Below, in pieces: positions 8,960 to 18,026 of a DNA stretch of 64,000 nt. The DNA lies in assembly GCA_963749825.1 (NCBI GenBank), contig CAVVOI010000014.1:434001-498000 (forward strand), given 5' to 3'. Positions within the stretch are counted from its first letter, which is position 1. The number at the start of each line of letters is the position of its first letter. The translations under genes were made by a program, and so were the position numbers. The notes beneath the pieces were generated by a model. The model was not told where the DNA came from, did no database searches, and saw only the letters and a program-made list of their open reading frames with translations. Source of the DNA: UBA11865 sp963749825 (GTDB lineage: Bacteria > Chloroflexota > Anaerolineae > Promineifilales > Promineifilaceae).

Positions 8960-10918
8960 TTAAGCGGGTGATGGTGATGGTGGCAAATCAAGGGACGATG
9001 GCGGTTTCCACTCCTTGGATTTCTTGCTGGTTTCTGACTGGGAACCTTCAGGAGCCGGATTACTGCTAGGTGTATCAACGGGCGTTTCTTCTTTTCCCTC
9101 GATCAAGGCAATAAATTCATCCATTTCCAATGTCTCGACTTCCAGCAGCCTGGCCGCAAGGATCTCTAGCTTGTCTCGGTTGCTAGTGAGTATCTGCTTC
9201 GTCCGCTCATATTCGATATCGATAAATTCTCGAACCTGCTGATCGATTTTTTCTGCTATTGCGTCAGAATAATCACGCTGTTCACTAATTTCGCGACCAA
9301 GAAATACCATCTCTTGTTTGTTACCGTAAACGCGGGGACCCAGTTCATCGCTCATACCATATTGAGTGACCATTGCGCGGGCCATTTTTGTTATCTGTTG
9401 CAGGTCATTGCTCGCGCCAGTTGTAATTTCGCCAAAAACGATTTCTTCAGCGACCCGACCGCCCAGTGCGGTAGCAATCAAGGCCTTGAACTTCGAACGG
9501 CTATAGAAATAAATATCGTCTTCCATAAACCAGGTCACGCCACCGGCCATGCCTCTTGGGATGATCGTAATCTTGCGAACCGATTGGGCGTGCGGCAAGA
9601 AGTGACTCACCAAGGCATGTCCCGCTTCATGATAGGCGGTGATCTCTTTTTCTTCAGGGCTGATCACCCGACTTTTTCGTTCAGGTCCAAGCTGAACGCG
9701 CTCTATCGCTTCTTGTAGTTCTGACATACCAATGACTTGTTTGTCGCGACGGGCAGCCAACAAGGCACCTTCGTTGACGGTATTTTCGATATCGGCGCCA
9801 ACAAACCCAGGCGTCGCTTTCGCCAAGACATTGATATCGACATTAGAGGCAAGGGGCTTGCCCCGTAAATGAACCTTAAAAATCGCTTCGCGGCCTCGGA
9901 TATCGGGCCGATCGAGGACGACACGCCGGTCAAATCTACCAGGTCTCATCAGAGCTGGGTCGAGGATATCCGGTCTGTTGGTAGCTGCTAGTATTATGAT
10001 GTGCGTATCGGTGCCAAAACCATCCATCTCTACCAATATTTGGTTCAGCGTTTGCTCCCGCTCGTCATGGGAGCCCCCTAAACCAGCGCCTCGTTGCCGG
10101 CCGACAGCATCGATTTCATCGATAAATATGATACAAGGGCTGTGGCGTTTGGCTTGTTCAAATAGATCTCTAACCCGGCTCGCGCCAACGCCCACAAACA
10201 TCTCAACAAACTCTGATCCAGCGATGGAAAAGAAAGGCACCCCTGCTTCACCGGATACTGCTTTTGCCATTAATGTCTTGCCAGTTCCTGGACTACCAAC
10301 CAGCAACACACCTTTCGGTATTCGAGCCCCAAAGCTGACAAATTTGTCTGGCTCCTTAAGAAACTCGACAATTTCTTCTAGTTCTTCCTTCGCCTCGTCG
10401 CATCCGGCTACATCATCAAAGCTAACAGTGGGGTGATCGCCGGTGAACATACGCGCCTTACTCTTTCCAAAGGACATCGCCTGATTATTTGACCCCTGAG
10501 CTTGGCGCATAATGAAATAGAGAAAGCCAATAATCAGTAATGCAGGAAGAAAAATGCCTAGAATATTGAGCCAGTTTCCCCAGCGGCTAGGTGCTTGATA
10601 GATAATGATGGTATCCCCCGCTATATAATCATCTTCATTAACACCATAAGCAGATAAAACTTCTTCTAAGGAACTAACGCTACTTATCTGGGTTTTCGCA
10701 GCGGGTATCTGACCATCTTTGTAGTTGACTGTCACCTCCCGCCCATCACCAGATACCTCCAATTCATCTATTTCGCCACTTTTAATCTGTATTGCTAATT
10801 CACTGATGGCCAACTCCTCAGTCGGATCTTCAGTGGAATTGTAGCTCCACAGAATTGCCACAATGGCCACGATTATCAGCAGGTATATAAACCATCTGGT
10901 TAATTTGCTTGAATTCAC
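8960..10918 (-). CDS. ftsH: ATP-dependent zinc metalloprotease FtsH
   Basis: Membrane-anchored AAA+ protease that degrades misfolded membrane proteins and short-lived regulators. 652 residues. Two transmembrane helices (about 9-24 and 117-136) flank a periplasmic domain. The AAA module has Walker A GSPGTGKT at 208-215, Walker B FIDEID at 265-270 and the RPGRFDRR second region of homology. Zinc ligands are in HEAGH at 430-434 plus a distal Asp in GASNDLQQ. The C-terminal tail is rich in Ser, Pro and Lys and ends PPSPSPA. The start is GTG at 10918, with GGAG upstream. The 240-nt gap to the kinase gene holds a possible minus-strand -10 box (TATACT, 11096-11101) but nothing else I recognise. Confidence 0.97.
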   Translation of the reverse strand: MNSSKLTRWFIYLLIIVAIVAILWSYNSTEDPTEELAISELAIQIKSGEIDELEVSGDGREVTVNYKDGQIPAAKTQISSVSSLEEVLSAYGVNEDDYIAGDTIIIYQAPSRWGNWLNILGIFLPALLIIGFLYFIMRQAQGSNNQAMSFGKSKARMFTGDHPTVSFDDVAGCDEAKEELEEIVEFLKEPDKFVSFGARIPKGVLLVGSPGTGKTLMAKAVSGEAGVPFFSIAGSEFVEMFVGVGASRVRDLFEQAKRHSPCIIFIDEIDAVGRQRGAGLGGSHDEREQTLNQILVEMDGFGTDTHIIILAATNRPDILDPALMRPGRFDRRVVLDRPDIRGREAIFKVHLRGKPLASNVDINVLAKATPGFVGADIENTVNEGALLAARRDKQVIGMSELQEAIERVQLGPERKSRVISPEEKEITAYHEAGHALVSHFLPHAQSVRKITIIPRGMAGGVTWFMEDDIYFYSRSKFKALIATALGGRVAEEIVFGEITTGASNDLQQITKMARAMVTQYGMSDELGPRVYGNKQEMVFLGREISEQRDYSDAIAEKIDQQVREFIDIEYERTKQILTSNRDKLEILAARLLEVETLEMDEFIALIEGKEETPVDTPSSNPAPEGSQSETSKKSKEWKPPSSLDLPPSPSPA

Positions 10919-11161
10919 ACTAAGGTCTCCAACAATGTCGGGGGCTTACGTCCAAAGGTTAGCAACTCCATCACATCTTGCTCCGAAGCCGCGTCATAGG
11001 CCCAACCATGCGGCTAAGCATAGGTCAAAACTGTCAACGATAAGCCAAGTTGCTCCTCGAAAACCACCTACACATTTATAGGTTTAACTATCATCAGTAT
11101 AGCAGAAAGGAAAGTCCAGGGCTAAATAGGCTGGCGTGTGGGATAGGGGGTTAGGGATAGT

Positions 11162-12310
11162 TCAACCGGTGTATCTTAAGAAAACAATGTACCAAAGAGG
11201 AATTAGGCCGAGCAGGCTGATAAGTGCTATCACCCCCAGGGTTACGACTGTCCAATCCATGTCAGGTGCTTCATCCAATGGAGAATAGACTATATCTGGC
11301 TTCAACGAGGAACTGTAGACGGCCGGATCCGGTGTTTTGGGTGGTGCGAGTTGAGTTTTCTCTGGTGCTTTTCTTGTCATCTCGGGCTGAATATAATTTA
11401 TCTCTGTCTTCATCTCCGTTATCTTTGTCAATCCGGCCAGTTCGACGGCGGCAATTCCTGTCTGTTCAGCACTTCGTTTCCGGTAAGAAACCAAGACTTG
11501 CCCTAGTTGATCTGCCGTCCGATAACGGCCGGATGGTTCCTTGGACAACACTTTTGCGACGATCTGGTCAATCTGCCGGGGAATAGCCGGATTATATTGA
11601 GATGCTGGAGGCGGTGTTTGTCTCATATGCTTGACGGCCAATGCTGTATGGCTATCGGCATCAAATGGCAGACGGCCGGTCAACATCTCAAATAGGATAA
11701 CGCCGATACTATAGACATCTGAAGCTGGCGTTGGCGATTCACCCGCAGCCTGCTCAGGAGAAAAATACTGAGGCGTTCCCCATATGATTTCTGATTCCTG
11801 GATCGTCGTCTCTGATAGCGCCCGCGCAATCCCAAAATCCGTGACTTTAACTTGATTGTCTAGAGAAACCAGCACGTTTTGGGATTTTATGTCGCAATGA
11901 ACGAGATTGGCGCGATGAGCATATCCTACACCAGCACAGATCTTTATCGCTATATCTAAGGCCTGTTCCACCGATATTGGTCTATCAAAGCGCTGATAAT
12001 ATTGGCGAATGAAATCCTTTAGGGTCTGGCCTTCTACGTATTCCATAACGATGTAGTATCGGCGGCCATCTTGGCCGATATCATGGACGGTAACGATATT
12101 TGGGTGTGAAAGGTTCGCGGCCGAATGGGCTTCTTTCTGGAAACGCCTGAGGAATTCTTCGTCACTTGTCAGATTCTCATGCAAGATTTTAATGGCAACT
12201 CTTCGTCCTAGCAGGGAATCAAGCCCTTGGTAGACCGTTGACATACCGCCTGTTCCGGCACGTCTAACGATTTCATAACGCCCATTTAAGATATTTCGTG
12301 TGTCTTGCAT
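11162..12310 (-). CDS. Membrane-anchored Hanks-type serine/threonine protein kinase
   Basis: 382 residues. The N-terminal 265 residues form a complete PknB-type kinase domain: glycine loop RAGTGGMSTVYQG, VAIK lysine, catalytic loop HCDIKSQN (HCD in place of HRD), DFG in VTDFGIAR, and APE-like SPEQAAGE. A linker rich in Pro and charged residues leads to one transmembrane helix near the C-terminus (about 352-377), followed by only a few residues. There is no PASTA or other external sensor, so input is probably cytosolic. FHA-domain proteins at 33.8-35.1 kb are plausible readers of its phosphorylation, by family analogy only. The gene is divergent from the tRNA pair that follows. Confidence 0.93.
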   Translation of the reverse strand: MQDTRNILNGRYEIVRRAGTGGMSTVYQGLDSLLGRRVAIKILHENLTSDEEFLRRFQKEAHSAANLSHPNIVTVHDIGQDGRRYYIVMEYVEGQTLKDFIRQYYQRFDRPISVEQALDIAIKICAGVGYAHRANLVHCDIKSQNVLVSLDNQVKVTDFGIARALSETTIQESEIIWGTPQYFSPEQAAGESPTPASDVYSIGVILFEMLTGRLPFDADSHTALAVKHMRQTPPPASQYNPAIPRQIDQIVAKVLSKEPSGRYRTADQLGQVLVSYRKRSAEQTGIAAVELAGLTKITEMKTEINYIQPEMTRKAPEKTQLAPPKTPDPAVYSSSLKPDIVYSPLDEAPDMDWTVVTLGVIALISLLGLIPLWYIVFLRYTG

Positions 12311-12447
12311 ATCATAATTTTAGCGTAACCAATTCATGTAGGAAAGGCTATAATTCACCATATTTTTATGGAGATACTGCCATACTAGGTCCGGGGAAAT
12401 ATTTGCCCGGCCATATCACATATGATAGCATCCGGTTTAGATTTTAT

Positions 12448-12521
12448 GGCGGGTGTAGTGTAGTGGTTAACACGTCTGGTTGTGGCCCAGAAGATCGTGG
12501 GTTCGAATCCCATCACTCGCC
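12448..12521 (+). tRNA. tRNA-His (GTG)
   Basis: Full cloverleaf. Acceptor GCGGGTG at 12449-12455 pairs with CACTCGC at 12514-12520. The anticodon loop TTGTGGC gives GTG. The extra G-1 (12448) opposite C73 (12521), the identity mark of tRNA-His, is present. CCA is not fully encoded. It forms a pair with the tRNA-Arg 37 nt downstream. Confidence 0.95.
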
Positions 12522-12558
12522 CAATAGGCCGAATTCATTTGATTCGTCCAGTTTTTAA

Positions 12559-12631
12559 GCGCCCGTAGCTCAATGGACAGAGTACCTGGCTTCGAACCAG
12601 GTGGTTGGGAGTTCGAATCTCTCCGGGCGTA
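12559..12631 (+). tRNA. tRNA-Arg (TCG)
   Basis: Acceptor GCGCCCG pairs with CGGGCGT (one G-T at the end). The anticodon stem CCTGG/CCAGG encloses loop CTTCGAA, anticodon TCG. The T arm is GGGAG-TTCGAAT-CTCTC. CCA is not encoded. It is followed by a strong terminator. Confidence 0.94.
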
Positions 12632-12644
12632 TTGAGAAGAAATC

Positions 12645-12668
12645 AACCACCCGAGAGGGTGGTTTTTT
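12645..12668 (+). terminator. Terminator of the tRNA-His/tRNA-Arg unit
   Basis: AACCACCC / GGGTGGTT 8-bp stem, GAGA loop, run of six T. It separates the tRNA pair from the S58 peptidase gene, whose GAGGAG ribosome site starts shortly after. Confidence 0.92.
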
Positions 12669-12686
12669 ATTGTTGAGGAGAAGATT

Positions 12687-13691
12687 ATGTCAGGAGCTAA
12701 TCTCCGGGCAAAAATTCGCACCCACGGTTTCAAGATTGGCCATGCCTCAGATCTCGAGGCATTGACCGGATGTTCGGTGGTCCTATGCGAAGACGGTGCC
12801 GTTTGCGGAATAGACAAGCGGGGTGGGGGAACTACCACTCGACAAGCGGATGCTTTTGAACCTTGGCATGTGGTCCAATCCGTCCATGGTGTATTGCTAA
12901 CAGGGGGATCAGCTTTCGGTCTTGGCGCCCTAAGCGGAGTATTGGCGTTTCTCGAAGAACGAGAGATTGGATTCGACATGCGTGTTGCCCGAGTACCAAT
13001 AGTTGCCGCCGCAGGCCTTTTTGACCTTGCTATCGGTAATGGAATTATTCGCCCAGATCCCGATATGGCTTACGAGGCATGTATGAATGCCACTACAGAA
13101 TTGCCTCTAGAAGGCTGTATTGGGGCGGGTACGGGAGCCACCGCTGGCAAGTTATTGGGAATGGACCATGCGATGAAGTCCGGCATTGGTTGGGATAGCC
13201 TCGAACTAGAGACAGGGCTTATCGTTGAGGCGCTCGTCGCGGTCAATCCTGGTGGTGATATTATCAATCCCGCCGATGGCGCAATCTTAGCTGGCGTTCG
13301 ATCTGCAGTTTCCGGTGATGAATACCAGCGAACAACATATTTCGCCGATGCGCGAAAAGTTCTTATGCAATTCACCAACCCTCCTCAGGTTGAAGCCGGT
13401 ATTGAAAATACTGTCATTGGTGTTGTTCTGACAAATGCAAAGTTAACTAAAGTTCAGGCGACAAAAGTCGCCCAGATGGCGCATGACGGCCTGGCGCGAA
13501 CAATTCGGCCCGCCCATACCATGTTCGATGGCGATACAGTCTTTACGTTAGCTCGTGGAGAGGTAGAGGCAGATGTTAGCGTTGTAGGAGCCTTGGCGGC
13601 AGAAGTCTTTTCTGATGCGATCGTAAGCGCCGCGCTAAACGCAAAAGGTTTAGGTGGATTGCCGGCCGCGATTGATGTTCCAACTCAATAG
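12687..13691 (+). CDS. P1/S58 family peptidase (DmpA / NylC-like aminopeptidase)
   Basis: 334-residue N-terminal-nucleophile-type hydrolase of the DmpA superfamily (L-aminopeptidase/D-esterase, 6-aminohexanoate oligomer hydrolase). Such enzymes self-cleave to free the nucleophile. The likely cleavage point here is Asn241-Thr242 in IENTVIGVVLTNAKLTK, giving an alpha part of about 241 and a beta part of about 93 residues. Other family marks are the N-terminal KIGHASD, GCSVVLCEDGAVCGID, LLTGGSAFGL and GCIGAGTGATAGK, and the C-terminal MAHDGLARTI and FDGDTVFTLA. It is first in a three-gene run with a LOG-like protein and isopentenyl phosphate kinase (22 and 37 nt gaps). Physiological substrate unknown. 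Confidence 0.88.
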   Translation: MSGANLRAKIRTHGFKIGHASDLEALTGCSVVLCEDGAVCGIDKRGGGTTTRQADAFEPWHVVQSVHGVLLTGGSAFGLGALSGVLAFLEEREIGFDMRVARVPIVAAAGLFDLAIGNGIIRPDPDMAYEACMNATTELPLEGCIGAGTGATAGKLLGMDHAMKSGIGWDSLELETGLIVEALVAVNPGGDIINPADGAILAGVRSAVSGDEYQRTTYFADARKVLMQFTNPPQVEAGIENTVIGVVLTNAKLTKVQATKVAQMAHDGLARTIRPAHTMFDGDTVFTLARGEVEADVSVVGALAAEVFSDAIVSAALNAKGLGGLPAAIDVPTQ

Positions 13692-13712
13692 GGAAGGGTA
13701 GAGAGGCATAAC

Positions 13713-14273
13713 ATGACGAGGGATCAAGTGATTTCGGTTTTTGGCAGCAACGCGCCTGTGCCGGGAAGCAAAGATTATGTGGTGGCCAGAGAGTTAGGCT
13801 TTGGCCTGGCAAAGGCGGGATACTCGGTAGCCACTGGAGGTTATGCCGGGACCATGGCGGCCGTAAGTCAAGGTGCGTCCGAGGCTAATGGTCACGTTAT
13901 TGGCGTGACCAGCAAACGAATTGAGGAATTTCGGAATATTAAACCTAACAAATGGGTGGCTCAAGAAATAAAATACGATTCCTTGTCCGATCGACTGATG
14001 CACTTGGTAGTGCAGAATGATGGCATAATAGTATTACCCGGCGGCATTGGGACACTTTCAGAATTTAGCTTAGCTTGGAGTTTCCTACAGGTTGGTGAAA
14101 TCAAGAGCCGGCCGCTGGTGCTTCTCGGATCGATGTGGGAAACGTTATTGGATGCCTTTATCGATCCGCAGTATGTCTTGGCAGATCATGCCCAGTTTAT
14201 CGTAAATGTTCTTACGCCTTCCGATGCTATCAAAGCTATGCAAAATCATGACACTGGTGTCAAACAAGAGTGA
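13713..14273 (+). CDS. LOG-like / TIGR00725-type nucleotide-binding protein
   Basis: 186-residue Rossmann-fold protein related to lysine decarboxylase-like LOG proteins (cytokinin-activating phosphoribohydrolases) and the TIGR00725 group. Visible: the N-terminal VISVFGSNAPVPGS, then TGGYAGTMAAVSQGA and the hallmark PGGIGTLSEF, which binds the phosphoribosyl group in LOG enzymes. LOG proper has PGGxGTxxE, matched here. The substrate could be a nucleotide monophosphate, but several members have no known activity. It is the middle gene of the S58 peptidase / isopentenyl phosphate kinase run, with a GAGAGG-type ribosome site. Confidence 0.82.
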   Translation: MTRDQVISVFGSNAPVPGSKDYVVARELGFGLAKAGYSVATGGYAGTMAAVSQGASEANGHVIGVTSKRIEEFRNIKPNKWVAQEIKYDSLSDRLMHLVVQNDGIIVLPGGIGTLSEFSLAWSFLQVGEIKSRPLVLLGSMWETLLDAFIDPQYVLADHAQFIVNVLTPSDAIKAMQNHDTGVKQE

Positions 14274-14309
14274 AGGGTTTGATACCTCCTTTATCGTCAA
14301 AGGGAAAAC

Positions 14310-15104
14310 ATGACCAATGAAACGATTTTTTTGAAGTTAGGTGGATCCCTCCTTACCGACAAGACACAGTCGGAAGCCGTGCGAATAGATGTTGTCAATA
14401 GAATGGCAGCAGAAATCGCTGATGCTCTTGAAAAGAAGCCTCAAATGCGACTGATACTCGGGCATGGGAGTGGATCTTATGGTCACGTCGCCGCTGCTAG
14501 GCACGGTACCAGGCTGGGGGTAAAGTCGCGGGAGCAGTGGATAAGTTTTGCCGAAGTCAGTTCGGCTGCATCCCGTTTGAATGCCATAATTAGAGAAGCT
14601 CTGCTGTCGGCCGGAATTCCAGCTATTTCAATCCAACCTTCTGCTTCAGCGCGCTGTGAAGATGGCGTCATTCGGCATCTGGATATTCATACGATTGAAG
14701 CGGCTTGTGACTCAGGATTATTGCCCGTGGTTTATGGCGATGTTGCCTTCGACGATGTGCGTGGAGGAACAATCATATCGACAGAAGAGGTTCTTGGTTT
14801 TTTGGCTCCTGTTTTCAAACCTAAATATCTCTTGCTGGCGGGTGAAACAGACGGTGTTATCGACGCAAATGGGTATACAATACCTATCATAAACCGTGAC
14901 AATTTTAACCAAATCAGTTCCCAATTGGGTCAATCTCGTGGCACCGATGTTACTGGGGGTATGTCAACGAAAGTCAATCAAATGTTGGAGTTGGTTGGGA
15001 AGGTACCAGGTCTTAGAGCATGCATTTTCTCTGGTCTGGTGGTGAATCAGGTCAGAGATAATCTGCTTGGAATAACTGATCAAACTGGAACGACAATTCA
15101 ATAA
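14310..15104 (+). CDS. Isopentenyl phosphate kinase
   Basis: 264-residue amino-acid-kinase-fold enzyme. It phosphorylates isopentenyl phosphate to isopentenyl diphosphate with ATP, the last step of the alternative (phosphomevalonate decarboxylase) mevalonate route. Marks are LKLGGSLLTDK at residues 8-18, the phosphate-binding GHGSGSYGH at 51-59 whose histidines fit the IPK catalytic His, and DVTGGMSTKVNQMLELV near the C-terminus. IPK is typical of archaea and is also known from Chloroflexi such as Roseiflexus, where it works with phosphomevalonate decarboxylase. Neither that decarboxylase nor other mevalonate genes are in this window. It is the last gene of a three-gene run, convergent with the DUF512 gene (13-nt gap). 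Confidence 0.88.
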   Translation: MTNETIFLKLGGSLLTDKTQSEAVRIDVVNRMAAEIADALEKKPQMRLILGHGSGSYGHVAAARHGTRLGVKSREQWISFAEVSSAASRLNAIIREALLSAGIPAISIQPSASARCEDGVIRHLDIHTIEAACDSGLLPVVYGDVAFDDVRGGTIISTEEVLGFLAPVFKPKYLLLAGETDGVIDANGYTIPIINRDNFNQISSQLGQSRGTDVTGGMSTKVNQMLELVGKVPGLRACIFSGLVVNQVRDNLLGITDQTGTTIQ

Positions 15105-15117
15105 AGAGATCTTGACC

Positions 15118-16518
15118 TTATGATTGGTTCATAGGATTGAAGATAACATCCGACTTACCCGTCAGTGCATCCCAGACATCCCCCATTTGATCCGCCAGAG
15201 CAACCGGTCGGTTTATTAAGTTAGCGATTTCCTGTGGCGGTATATCGTCAAGAGAAATAAGATCGGGATGGTCAAACATCAAACGCGGGAGAACAACCAA
15301 CTCACCGATCGCTGTCGACTTTAGTTCAGACATGACATCCTGAGCCATGAGCAAACCGGCAACTGTTATGGTGGAGCCAAGCACCGCATTTTCAATCGCT
15401 AACACTGAAATAGAAACCTGCGTTAGCTCTACTAACTCATCGGCCGCATGCCGGAGAATGGGCGAGAAAAGCGTGCCCGTTACCAAAGTTAGTGAATCAT
15501 ATTCCAGCTTTTCTCTAAATAGAGTATCCGATCGAGGTGTCATGAACCAGGTTTTAATCTCTTCCTTTACAGTATTCCATTCATCCTGAAAGAGTCGAAC
15601 CATACCCAGGCCGTTTTCGTGTAGTTGGAGGCCATCGTAATCCTTAGCTTGGGGAACTTCTTGCCCAGCTACTAAATACCACTCATCTGTTGCTTGAACA
15701 AATCCAACACCCTTATCGTCGCGAAATTCACTTTGAAGTTTTTCAATATCATTCAATACGGTTTTTGCTTCCGCTTGGGTATGAGTTCGCAACCCGTAGC
15801 GATGATGCCTTGTGATTCCCACCGGCACGATTGAGATGGAGGAAACAGCAGGCCATAATTGTTGTAGATCGACTATCGACTGTTTCATCCAAGTGCCATC
15901 ATTAAATCCGGGGACGATGACAAGTTGAGTATGGGTTTGTACTCCAATTGAGGCGAGTCTTCGCAGCTGAACCAATATTTCAGGCGCATCATCGTTGCGC
16001 AAGAATCGACGTCGTAGTTCAAGATCGGTGACATGAACAGAAACATACAGAGGCGACAATCCCATTGTCTCAATTTTCCACCAATCATGGTCGGTCAAAT
16101 TGGTGAGGGTTACGTAATGCCCGAATAAAAATGAGTACCGGTAATCGTCATCCTTGATGTAAAGTGTTCGCCGATAGCGAGGGGCCATCTGCAAGACAAA
16201 ACAGAATTCACAAACGTTGTTACAGCGGCGGATATCAGTATCGAAAGTGGGATGTAGGAATTCGATTCCCAGGCCTTGTCCATAATCGCGATGAGCTTCG
16301 AATGACAAATATTCCTCACCTCTGCGAATCAGTATTTCGAGTTCTTCATCTGCGCCATAAAACTGCACGTCGATGACATCATCGACCTTGCTCTCGTTGA
16401 TGGCCAATAATTGATCACCGATTCGTAAATCAATCTCGTAAGCAAGACTGCCCTCGGCTATGTTGGTTATGATCCCACCGGGATGGGTCTCTAATCGAAG
16501 TTCTGTGAAATAAGTCAC
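15118..16518 (-). CDS. PDZ / radical SAM / DUF512 protein
   Basis: 466 residues. The N-terminal 1-75 is PDZ-like (GSLAYEIDLRIGDQLLAINE). A radical SAM-like core follows with cysteines at 99, 103 and 106 (CNNVCEFC), the CX3CX2C pattern that binds a 4Fe-4S cluster. The C-terminal part is DUF512 (LVTGTLFSPIL and GLLMAQDVM). The family is widespread in anaerobes and Chloroflexi, and its reaction is not established as far as I know. The start is GTG at 16518, overlapping the cmk stop in GTGA, so translation is coupled to cmk. It is last in the minus-strand run scpB, rluB, cmk, DUF512. Confidence 0.9.
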   Translation of the reverse strand: MTYFTELRLETHPGGIITNIAEGSLAYEIDLRIGDQLLAINESKVDDVIDVQFYGADEELEILIRRGEEYLSFEAHRDYGQGLGIEFLHPTFDTDIRRCNNVCEFCFVLQMAPRYRRTLYIKDDDYRYSFLFGHYVTLTNLTDHDWWKIETMGLSPLYVSVHVTDLELRRRFLRNDDAPEILVQLRRLASIGVQTHTQLVIVPGFNDGTWMKQSIVDLQQLWPAVSSISIVPVGITRHHRYGLRTHTQAEAKTVLNDIEKLQSEFRDDKGVGFVQATDEWYLVAGQEVPQAKDYDGLQLHENGLGMVRLFQDEWNTVKEEIKTWFMTPRSDTLFREKLEYDSLTLVTGTLFSPILRHAADELVELTQVSISVLAIENAVLGSTITVAGLLMAQDVMSELKSTAIGELVVLPRLMFDHPDLISLDDIPPQEIANLINRPVALADQMGDVWDALTGKSDVIFNPMNQS

Positions 16519-17234
16519 CCTAATTCACCGCCTGTTTGTATTGGTTGAAAGTAATCCAGCGCCAAAATTTCTTCCAAAACACTGTCAGGCGATTTATCTG
16601 TTGTGTCAACGATGATTGCGTCCGTTGCCTGACGAAGTGGTGAATGTTCCCTGTTTCCATCGATACTATCACGGCGAGCGATATCTTTAAGGGTTCGCTC
16701 GTAATCAACATCTTTAGTTCTTTCTAGTTGTTCTAGCCATCGTCGTCGCGCTCTTTCTTTTGCCGAAGCGATTACAAATAGTTTCAAAGGAGCACTAGGT
16801 ATGACAACGGTTCCAATGTCCCGGCCCACGACGACAACTTTTCCTTGATTTGCTATTTCACGCTGGCGCCGGACAAGATCTCGACGTACACCTTCGTAGG
16901 CGGAAACTTGAGAAACATTAGCATCTACTTCACTTAAACGAAGGTCCCAGGTGACGTCACGGTCATTTAGAAGTACTGTATAGAGACGGCCGTCCTCTGA
17001 TCCTCCGGGTGGTAAAATGACCAGGTCCAACGACTCGGCTAACGAAACAACGGACTGCTCATCATTAATGTCAACTCCTTTCCGAATGACCGCCAGTGTG
17101 ACAGCTCGGTACATGCATCCGGTATCGAGAAACAGGTACCCTAAATAATCGGCCAACATACGACCTACAGTTGATTTGCCTGAAGCCGCAGGACCGTCGA
17201 TAGCAATTGCGGCATGTGTTAAGTTTGTTTGCAC
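16515..17234 (-). CDS. cmk: Cytidylate kinase
   Basis: Phosphorylates CMP and dCMP using ATP. The P-loop GPAASGKST lies close to the N-terminus, followed by FLDTGCMYRAVT (the tyrosine and arginine contact the CMP phosphate), VVVGRDIGTVVIP and the lid RRDSIDGNREHSPLRQA. The start is uncertain. The frame is open to an ATG at 17306, but that overlaps the pseudouridine synthase gene by 62 nt and adds 24 residues not usual for the family. GTG 17234 or TTG 17237 with GAAGG 6-9 nt upstream fits better, and I use GTG. Downstream, its stop overlaps the DUF512 start. Confidence 0.92.
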   Translation of the reverse strand: MQTNLTHAAIAIDGPAASGKSTVGRMLADYLGYLFLDTGCMYRAVTLAVIRKGVDINDEQSVVSLAESLDLVILPPGGSEDGRLYTVLLNDRDVTWDLRLSEVDANVSQVSAYEGVRRDLVRRQREIANQGKVVVVGRDIGTVVIPSAPLKLFVIASAKERARRRWLEQLERTKDVDYERTLKDIARRDSIDGNREHSPLRQATDAIIVDTTDKSPDSVLEEILALDYFQPIQTGGELG

Positions 17235-17244
17235 CAAATAACCT

Positions 17245-17964
17245 TCATGACTGAATTGAATCTTGAAGTGCTCGGACTTCAGAACCTGACAAATATTTCC
17301 AGTCACCTGGACCTAAGTCGCCAAGTGTTAAAGGGCCTATTTGCAGACGGATAAGTTGCTTGACTGGAAAACCAAAGGATGCTGCAATCCGGCGGATTTG
17401 CCGTTTCTTCCCCTCGCGTAAAGTTACCTTTAGCTTAGTCTCATTGTTCTTTTTGTAAACGATGTCGATCGCTGCAGGCTCGGTTTTTCTAGAATCTAAA
17501 TAGACACCTTCACGCCATCTATCAATATACTCATCTGGCAAGAGGCCTTCCAACTTAACAGAGTAAACTTTTTTATGACCAAAACTCGGATGTGTTAGCT
17601 GATGGGTCAACTCACCATCATTCGTCAATAACATCAGTCCTTCGCTTTGCTTATCTAACCTGCCTACTGGATATAGATGACCAGGTACTTCGACTATGTC
17701 CCGGACTGTGGGTCTCCCACTCTTGAGTTCGTCAGTGTTAGAGGACAATATGCCCCTGGGTTTATAGAGCTTTATATACTTGTGTTCTTGAGGTCTAATC
17801 ATTGATCCATCGACAAGAATTACATCCTGTTGAAGGTTTGCCTTTTGCCCCAAGATAGCGCGTTTGCCATTCACGAGCACGCAACCTGATGAGATGAGCT
17901 TCTCGCATGCTCGCCTCGAACCGAATCCAGCGCGGGATAATATCTTTTGAATTCGTTCTTCCAT
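17245..17964 (-). CDS. Pseudouridine synthase, RsuA/RluB family
   Basis: 239 residues. Modifies a uridine in rRNA (23S if RluB-like). An S4 RNA-binding domain occupies residues 3-60 (ERIQKILSRAGFGSRRACEKLI). The catalytic motif GRLDKQSEGLMLLTNDGEL holds the essential Asp (GRLD). KKRQIRRIAASFGFPVKQLIRLQIG is the typical C-terminal block. In Firmicutes and Chloroflexi this gene commonly sits in a scpA-scpB-rluB-cmk cluster. Here scpB is upstream and cmk downstream, whereas scpA is 37 kb away. Confidence 0.94.
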   Translation of the reverse strand: MEERIQKILSRAGFGSRRACEKLISSGCVLVNGKRAILGQKANLQQDVILVDGSMIRPQEHKYIKLYKPRGILSSNTDELKSGRPTVRDIVEVPGHLYPVGRLDKQSEGLMLLTNDGELTHQLTHPSFGHKKVYSVKLEGLLPDEYIDRWREGVYLDSRKTEPAAIDIVYKKNNETKLKVTLREGKKRQIRRIAASFGFPVKQLIRLQIGPLTLGDLGPGDWKYLSGSEVRALQDSIQS

Positions 17965-18026
17965 ACTGTCTTTCTAAACCGATTCAAAAAAACTTGCCAA
18001 TACAGAAAGCTGTGAAATCAGGCTCT

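Noticed and set aside
12467..12979. Long minus-strand open frame across the tRNA pair
   Set aside because: It runs antisense through two tRNA genes and the start of the S58 peptidase gene, and its composition is not protein-like.
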